Shown piece after piece: positions 41,499 through 47,281 of a stretch of DNA of 47,281 nt; position 1 is the first letter of the stretch, and every line of letters starts with the position of its first letter. Source of the stretch: an uncultured Bacteroides sp. (lineage in GTDB: Bacteria; Bacteroidota; Bacteroidia; Bacteroidales; Bacteroidaceae); the NCBI GenBank assembly GCA_900755095.1, contig CAAEFE010000101.1:1-47281 (forward strand), written 5' to 3'. The notes beneath the pieces are model-generated. The model did no database searches. It was not told where the DNA came from and worked only from the letters and a program-made list of their open reading frames with translations. Made by a program: the position numbers and the translations under genes.

Positions 41499-42878
41499 CT
41501 AGGGATTTTGTTCCCAGCCTCCACCAAGAGCCTTATAGAGTTGAACTACCGCAATCAACTCATCACGGATAGCATTACTCAACCCAATCTGTGCATCAAA
41601 ATATCCACGTTGGGCATCCAATACATCCAGATAATTAATGACTCCATTGATGTATTGCAGTTGTGCCAGGTCCATATAGCTCTTGGCCGAACGTTCCAAA
41701 TTGGCACGAAGTTCATACACTTCCTTGATCTTGTTGAAATTGACAATTGCATTACGTGTTTCCTTGAAAGCTTCCAGTACGGCTTTTTCATAACTATGTA
41801 CTTCAGCCTCATAAGCTGCCTTTTTTGCTTTCAATGCCGCACGGTTCTTTCCCCAGCCAAAGATCGGAGTCAGCAAAGCTCCTTCCATCACTGCATAAGG
41901 AGATTTCAAAAGTTCCGACAAAGAAGTACTTTCACTACCGAAACCACCTGTCAGGGCAAGACGCGGGAACATATTTGTATAAGCCACTCCCACTTTCGCA
42001 TTGGCAGCAATCAATTTCTGCTCTGCCTGACGAATGTCGGGACGACGTTCCAATAATGTAGACGGCAATCCAACAGGAAGTGTTTCCGGAGAGTTGAATT
42101 CCTGAAGCAAACGGGAACGGGCTATCTTATTAGGATATTCACCCGCAAGATAGGCAATATCGTTTTCTTTCAGGGAGATTTTACGTTCGAGGTCAGGAAC
42201 CAAAGTTGCCGTACGCGCCAACTCCACCTGCGCCTGCCGATAGGAAGTCTCGGAAGTCAATCCGCCGGCAAACCGGATACGCGCCAAACGTACTCCTTCT
42301 TCACGGGCTTTCAATGTTTGCTTTACAATGTCCAGTTCTGTATCTAAAGCAACCAATTCATAGTAAGCCTGTGCCACTTCAGCAACAATCGTCATCCGTA
42401 ATGCGCGTTGCGCCTCGATAGATTGCAGATACTCGGCAATACTAGCCGAACGTGCCCAACGCAGATTTCCCCAAAGATCAAGTTCCCATGAAACGAGAAA
42501 TTGTGCTTCAAAGGTCTCTGATCTCTTGAAAGCATCTCCTCCATGATTTTCGAGTTCACGTTCTGCCGTTACTTTTCCTTTGATATCCGGAAGTAACGCA
42601 GCGGTGGAAATACGTTTCTGTGCTGCCATTTCTTTCACACGGGCAGCGGCAATCAACATATCCTTGTTGTGATCCAGTGCACGTTCTATCAGGCTTCTCA
42701 AGGTAGCATCCGTATAAATATCCCTCCAGTCCTGATCGCCGAAACTGATCGAGTCTTGCGCTCTTTCCAAGCTGTCGGGCAAATGAAGATCAGGGCGGAC
42801 ATAGCTTTTCCCTACCTTGCAGGAAGTCAAGACCCCGGCAAGTAACAGGATAGCAATATATAGTTTCTTTCGTTTCAT
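41499..42878 (-). CDS. RND efflux outer-membrane channel lipoprotein (OprM/NodT type)
   Basis: This 459-aa TolC-like protein has a lipoprotein signal (LLLAGVLTSC, Cys20), then SYVRPDLHLPDSLERAQ and two repeated coiled-coil/beta-barrel halves (AQAYYELVALDTELDIVKQTL and RRPDIRQAEQKLIAANAKVGVA). It forms the outer-membrane exit duct of the tripartite pump. Its ATG overlaps the stop codon of the pump gene by one base (TAATG), so it is translated in step with it. Confidence 0.93.
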   Translation of the reverse strand: MKRKKLYIAILLLAGVLTSCKVGKSYVRPDLHLPDSLERAQDSISFGDQDWRDIYTDATLRSLIERALDHNKDMLIAAARVKEMAAQKRISTAALLPDIKGKVTAERELENHGGDAFKRSETFEAQFLVSWELDLWGNLRWARSASIAEYLQSIEAQRALRMTIVAEVAQAYYELVALDTELDIVKQTLKAREEGVRLARIRFAGGLTSETSYRQAQVELARTATLVPDLERKISLKENDIAYLAGEYPNKIARSRLLQEFNSPETLPVGLPSTLLERRPDIRQAEQKLIAANAKVGVAYTNMFPRLALTGGFGSESTSLSELLKSPYAVMEGALLTPIFGWGKNRAALKAKKAAYEAEVHSYEKAVLEAFKETRNAIVNFNKIKEVYELRANLERSAKSYMDLAQLQYINGVINYLDVLDAQRGYFDAQIGLSNAIRDELIAVVQLYKALGGGWEQNP

Positions 42879-45800
42879 TATTTCTTATGTTTTAAAATTT
42901 TCGACTTTGTTTTATACACCATCACAAAGAAGAACGGCACAAGAATGATACCGAATACAATGGCAAATATCATTCCGAAAAATACACCTGTACCGATTGC
43001 CTGCCGGCTTGCCGACCCCGGACCGCTTGCCAATACCATCGGAAGCATACCGAGTACGAATGCGAGAGAAGTCATCAGAATCGGACGGAAACGCAATTTA
43101 GCTGCGTAGATAGCCGATTGCACCAAGTCTTCACCTTTATCAACTTGTACTTTTGCAAACTCTACAATCAAAATCGCATTCTTGGCAGCAAGTCCCACCA
43201 GCATTACCAGACCAATCTGGAAATAGACATCGTTCTCCAATCCGCAAACCCAGACTCCTAAATAGGCTCCCAAAGCGGCAACAGGTAAAGAGAGCAACAC
43301 GGCAATAGGCACTGTCCAACTTTCGTATTGAGCAGCAAGGAAAAGGAAAACGAACAGGAATACCAATGCCATCACCATACCTGTCTGACCTCCCGCCTGC
43401 TTCTCCTGATAAGAAAGACCACTCCATTCAAGACCGATATTATCGGGAAGATGGTCACGGGCAATCTGCTCCATGATCTCCATTGCCTGTCCGGAACTAT
43501 ATCCTTGTGCAGCTGCTCCACGGATAACGGCCGTAGTAAACATATTAAAACGTTTAATACTTCCCGGTCCTGTGGTATAGGAGGCATTTCCTAAAGAAGT
43601 CAATGGTACCATCGCTCCATTGGAGGCTTTCACGAAGAACAGATTGATGTTGTCTTTGTGTTCCCGGTAAGGAGCTTCCGCCTGAATGTAAACCTTATAA
43701 ATACGGTTGAACATATTAAAGTCGTTCACATACACCGAACCGGTATAAGCCTTCATGGTAGAGAACACATCAGCCAGTGGCACACCCAGCATCTTTACTT
43801 TGTCACGGTCTACATCGAAATAGAGTTGTGGTATTTCCGACTGCAAAGAAGATGACAGACCAGCCAGTTCTTTGCGCTTGGATGCGTAGTACATTAATGT
43901 ATCTGCCGCGTCTACCAAATTATCGAAAGTGGCTTCTCCACGGGCTTCCAATTGCATTTCAAAACCTCCCGAGCTACCCAGTCCCGGAATAACCGGAGGA
44001 GTGGACAGATAGACTTTACATTCTGGATATTCCCTCAAATGTTTTTCCACCGTATCCATAATCTTTTCAATAGTAGTGCTCTTCCGCTCTTCCCAAGGTT
44101 TCAGGATCACCGTCAGTTCAGCACGTCCCTGGTTACTTCCAACACGCGGACTACTTCCCGTTACGTTCTGTATATATTCAATATATGGATTCTTTTCCAA
44201 ATAAGCAATGGCACGCTCTGTTACGATACGGGTACGTTCCAAAGTAGCTCCCTCCGGCAGTTCCAATTCAATCTTGAAATATCCCTGGTCTTCCACAGGC
44301 AAAAAACTGGTCGGAATAATACGGTGAATCAGCATAATAGCGATCAATACCATACCAAAAGCACTCAAAACCCGGCGAGGATGCTTGATGGTGCGAGTTA
44401 CGGCAGCCACATATTTATTGCTACCGATGCCCAGCCATTCATTAATCTTCCGGAAAACGATATTCTTTTTCTTTCCGTTATCCGGCTTCAGAATCAATGA
44501 ACACATCACCGGGCTCAATGTCAGAGCCACTACCGTAGAAATAAGTACGGACACCACAATCGTCACCGTAAACTGGCGATACAACTGCCCTGTAATCCCA
44601 CTTAAAAAACTAACCGGAACGAACACTGCCGCCAATACCAGTGATGTGGCAATCAAAGCACTAGCAAGTCCGTTCATCGCTTTCTTCGTTGCTTCGTATG
44701 GGCTTAGATGTTCCGTTTCCATGATATGTTCTACGCCTTCCACCACCACAATCGCATCATCCACAACAATACCGATGGCAAGAATCAATCCGAGTAATGT
44801 CAGTATATTCAGCGAGAAACCGAAAATCAACATGAATCCGAAAGTACCGATCAATGAAATAGGCACCGCTACTACCGGAATCAACGTTGCACGCCAGCTC
44901 TGCAAGGATAGATAAACCACCAATACAACTAATACCAACGCTTCAAACAACGTCTTATATACTTCATGAATAGATTCGGAAATATAAGTCGTCATATCGA
45001 ACGGAATCTCATAGCTCAATCCTTCCGGAAAATTCTTGCTAATCTCATCCATAGCCTCTTTTACCCTCTCGGCTACTTCCATCGCATTTGCTCCCGGCAA
45101 CATATAAATACCAAGCACAGCGGCATTCTCGCCGTTGATACCACTTTCTGTGTTATAAGAAGAGGCCTCCAACGATACACGCGCCACATCTTTCAATCGA
45201 ATAATGGACCCGTTGGCATTGGCACGCACTACAATATCTTCAAACTGCCCTACGGTAGACAAACGTCCTTGAGTCGTAATAGGAATGGTAATATCCAGTC
45301 CCTGTACCGGCTGTTGCCCCAATACACCGGCTGCCGATTCACGGTTCTGATCCTTCAATGCATTCTGTAAATCCTGCACGGTCAGTCCAAAGTTTGCCAA
45401 CTTATCGGGTTGCGCCCATATCTGCATCGCATAATAGCGGCTACCGATATTAGATACACGTCCAACCCCAGGAATACGACGAATTACATCGAGCACATTG
45501 ATAGTAGCAAAGTTACTCAAATAAATTTCGTCGAACTTCGGATCAGTAGAAGTCAAACAAAGCGTCATCAACTGACTGGGAGCCTGTTTTTCTACCGAAA
45601 TACCATTCTGAATGACTTCCGCCGGCAGACGGGATTCCGCCAGTTTCACACGGTTCTGAATCTCAACGGCTGCCAAATCCGGATCGGCAGATACGTCAAA
45701 AGTGACCGTTGCCGAAAAACCTCCGGAGTTAGAACTGTTTGATTCCATATAAAGCATACCCGGCGTACCATTGATTTCCTGCTCAATCGGAGTGGCTACC

Positions 45801-45982
45801 GCCTGCGACACGGTAAGTGCGCTGGCACCCGGATAGGATGCGCTGATCTTCACCACCGGAGGGGTAATCTGCGGATATTGATCCACCGGAAGCATCGTCA
45901 GGCCAATAATGCCGACAATCACAATCACGATGGAGATTACAGCCGAGAAGACCGGCCTATCTATAAAAAAAGTAACTTTCAT
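42878..45982 (-). CDS. RND (HAE1/AcrB-type) multidrug efflux pump
   Basis: This 1034-aa inner-membrane protein with about 12 helices and two large periplasmic loops has the HAE1 features: FFIDRPVFSAVISIVIVIVG at the start, LPVDQYPQITPP, GIVVDDAIVVVEGVEHIME with the two proton-relay Asp residues in helix 4, and C-terminal GLAAKNAILIVEFAK. Length is normal. It exports toxic hydrophobic compounds or bile salts using the proton gradient. The substrate is not predictable from sequence. Confidence 0.96.
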   Translation of the reverse strand: MKVTFFIDRPVFSAVISIVIVIVGIIGLTMLPVDQYPQITPPVVKISASYPGASALTVSQAVATPIEQEINGTPGMLYMESNSSNSGGFSATVTFDVSADPDLAAVEIQNRVKLAESRLPAEVIQNGISVEKQAPSQLMTLCLTSTDPKFDEIYLSNFATINVLDVIRRIPGVGRVSNIGSRYYAMQIWAQPDKLANFGLTVQDLQNALKDQNRESAAGVLGQQPVQGLDITIPITTQGRLSTVGQFEDIVVRANANGSIIRLKDVARVSLEASSYNTESGINGENAAVLGIYMLPGANAMEVAERVKEAMDEISKNFPEGLSYEIPFDMTTYISESIHEVYKTLFEALVLVVLVVYLSLQSWRATLIPVVAVPISLIGTFGFMLIFGFSLNILTLLGLILAIGIVVDDAIVVVEGVEHIMETEHLSPYEATKKAMNGLASALIATSLVLAAVFVPVSFLSGITGQLYRQFTVTIVVSVLISTVVALTLSPVMCSLILKPDNGKKKNIVFRKINEWLGIGSNKYVAAVTRTIKHPRRVLSAFGMVLIAIMLIHRIIPTSFLPVEDQGYFKIELELPEGATLERTRIVTERAIAYLEKNPYIEYIQNVTGSSPRVGSNQGRAELTVILKPWEERKSTTIEKIMDTVEKHLREYPECKVYLSTPPVIPGLGSSGGFEMQLEARGEATFDNLVDAADTLMYYASKRKELAGLSSSLQSEIPQLYFDVDRDKVKMLGVPLADVFSTMKAYTGSVYVNDFNMFNRIYKVYIQAEAPYREHKDNINLFFVKASNGAMVPLTSLGNASYTTGPGSIKRFNMFTTAVIRGAAAQGYSSGQAMEIMEQIARDHLPDNIGLEWSGLSYQEKQAGGQTGMVMALVFLFVFLFLAAQYESWTVPIAVLLSLPVAALGAYLGVWVCGLENDVYFQIGLVMLVGLAAKNAILIVEFAKVQVDKGEDLVQSAIYAAKLRFRPILMTSLAFVLGMLPMVLASGPGSASRQAIGTGVFFGMIFAIVFGIILVPFFFVMVYKTKSKILKHKK

Positions 45983-45985
45983 CGT

Positions 45986-47242
45986 TTATTCTCCTTTCGC
46001 GTTATCCTTCGTTCCGGTAGTGTTTTCTTCTACTCCGGTCACTTCATTTTTTGTCGTAGTTATACTGTCCCCAGCTTCGGCTTCCGGATCACTGACCCGT
46101 ACTTTCATGCCCGGAGTCAACTTATGGAACCCTTCTACAACCACCATTTCTCCTTCTGCCAGTCCTCTTTCTACCACCACATTATTCCCGACTTCCGGTC
46201 CTAATTCGATAAAACGTTTCTCTACCGCATTATCTTTGCGCATGGTATAAATATATGCCCCGCCCTTTTCGATGGTAACGGCTTTCATCGGAACAACAAG
46301 TGCACCTTCACGAACATCCAGCAACAACTTCACCTTTGTAAATTGTCCCGGCAACAATACTTGTTTCGGATTCGGCATTTCTGCACGTACAGAGAAAGTT
46401 CCGGTTTGAGGATCGACTTGCGGTTCGGCAAAATCCACATATCCTTTAAATGGATAGACGGTATTATCTGCCAATGTAATGGTAATATTCGGCTGCCAGG
46501 AACGGGTAGAATCCTGCTGTCCCAGATTAATATTTCTTTCTTTACTCTTCAGATAATCGAGTGCTGTCATACTGAAATCCACCAATACTGTATCACTCTT
46601 CACAATGGTAGCAAGCAATGATTTTCCTCCGGGACCGACTAACGTACCCAAGTCCACATTTCTTTCACTAATGTGTCCCGATAAGGGCGAACGAACAATG
46701 GTATAACCCAATTCCAGTTCAGCCTGTGCCAAATCCGCCTCGCTCATGGCTACCGTTGCCTCGGCACTTTCATAAGCGGCTTCCGCATTATCCAAGTCCA
46801 ACTGGCTTGCAGCGTTCTGTTCAAACAACGGACGGATACGTTTTAAATCACGTTCCGCTTTCAAAGCCTGCGCTTCGTCTTTTTTCAATTGCGCTCTGGC
46901 TTTATCTGCTTTGGCACGATACTGGTCCTGGTTGATTACAAACAAAACCTGATTCTTATTGACATATGTACCTTCGGCAAAAAGCATATTTTCCAGATAA
47001 CCTTCCACACGGGCACGTACTTCGACGAACTGTTGGGCACGAATACGCCCCACATATTCTCCGTATATCTCTACGTCGTCTTTTACTACCGGTTCAACAA
47101 TGACTGTCGGCATTTCCGGCGCAGCCTTCTGAGGTCGGGTCAGTATCCAGTACACACCCAACACAACTACCATACATATAATAGCAGCAATGGTTCTCTT
47201 TCTCCTCAGTTTCAACTCATGTTTCGAAAAGAATAATCTCAT
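45986..47242 (-). CDS. RND efflux periplasmic adaptor (membrane fusion protein)
   Basis: This 418-aa protein has one N-terminal membrane helix (about 17-35) rather than the lipoprotein signal of many adaptors. The barrel-sandwich/lipoyl halves are FVEVRARVEGYLENMLFAEG and TIVRSPLSGHISERNVDLG, around an alpha-hairpin (about 105-165), followed by a beta-barrel and membrane-proximal domain. The tail after about residue 385 is acidic and Thr-rich. It bridges pump and channel. It is the first gene of the operon, 3 nt before the pump; the promoter region beyond 47243 is mostly outside the window and no regulator is visible. Confidence 0.94.
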   Translation of the reverse strand: MRLFFSKHELKLRRKRTIAAIICMVVVLGVYWILTRPQKAAPEMPTVIVEPVVKDDVEIYGEYVGRIRAQQFVEVRARVEGYLENMLFAEGTYVNKNQVLFVINQDQYRAKADKARAQLKKDEAQALKAERDLKRIRPLFEQNAASQLDLDNAEAAYESAEATVAMSEADLAQAELELGYTIVRSPLSGHISERNVDLGTLVGPGGKSLLATIVKSDTVLVDFSMTALDYLKSKERNINLGQQDSTRSWQPNITITLADNTVYPFKGYVDFAEPQVDPQTGTFSVRAEMPNPKQVLLPGQFTKVKLLLDVREGALVVPMKAVTIEKGGAYIYTMRKDNAVEKRFIELGPEVGNNVVVERGLAEGEMVVVEGFHKLTPGMKVRVSDPEAEAGDSITTTKNEVTGVEENTTGTKDNAKGE

Positions 47243-47281
47243 ATCGAATCTTATTATTTAATTTAACTTATGTTTGTTCTA

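Overview
The window comes from a gut-type Bacteroides chromosome (B. thetaiotaomicron / ovatus / xylanisolvens group by inference). The evidence is TATCTTTG-type -7 promoter boxes ahead of many genes, a SusC/SusD polysaccharide-utilization locus (PUL) with a hybrid two-component regulator, Bacteroides-style lipoprotein signals, a PPi-dependent phosphofructokinase and A-rich start regions without strong Shine-Dalgarno sites.

Layout. 1-480: a terminator hairpin, then a gene-free but strongly self-complementary stretch that may be a structured RNA. 482-3660 (+): a TPR protein followed by a four-subunit 2-oxoacid:ferredoxin oxidoreductase (delta, alpha, beta, gamma) with a 57-aa two-helix membrane protein between alpha and beta. 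3782-10867 (+): a putative porin, a family-3 solute-binding protein and a 1396-aa hybrid two-component system (HTCS) whose start overlaps the solute-binding gene. 11187-25007 (+): a PUL with a GH88 unsaturated uronidase lipoprotein, a GH2 enzyme, two Alginate_lyase-family polysaccharide lyases, SusC (broken by a one-base deletion in this sequence), SusD and two IPT/TIG-domain lipoproteins. The enzymes fit a uronic-acid polymer: the lyases leave 4,5-unsaturated ends, GH88 removes them and GH2 trims neutral or uronic side sugars. The exact glycan cannot be read from sequence.

25439-27901 (+): a Gfo/Idh/MocA oxidoreductase, a guanine deaminase with an overlapping upstream mini-ORF and a promoter-spanning inverted repeat, and a fimbrillin-like lipoprotein. 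28021-30979 (-): an outer-membrane barrel protein and an extraordinary Trp/Tyr/Gly-rich then Ser/Arg-rich secreted protein. 31205-32053 (+): prmA. 32280-38503 (-): a complete lipoate-dependent 2-oxoacid dehydrogenase operon (lpd, lipoate ligase, E2, fused E1) ending in a divergent flavodoxin. 38580-39473 (-): a membrane-anchored GH25 muramidase. 39646-41292 (-): PPi-dependent phosphofructokinase. 41499-47242 (-): an RND efflux operon (adaptor, pump, outer-membrane channel).

The most unexpected non-coding signals are four copies of a 13-bp motif spaced exactly 22 bp apart (two forward, two inverted) between prmA and the flavodoxin gene; a two-copy intergenic inverted-repeat family (10900-10968 and 39504-39578); a perfect 17-bp inverted repeat ahead of the PUL; a hairpin that encloses the lpd start codon; and the candidate structured RNA near the left edge. 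I saw no tRNA, rRNA, CRISPR array, transposase or phage gene.
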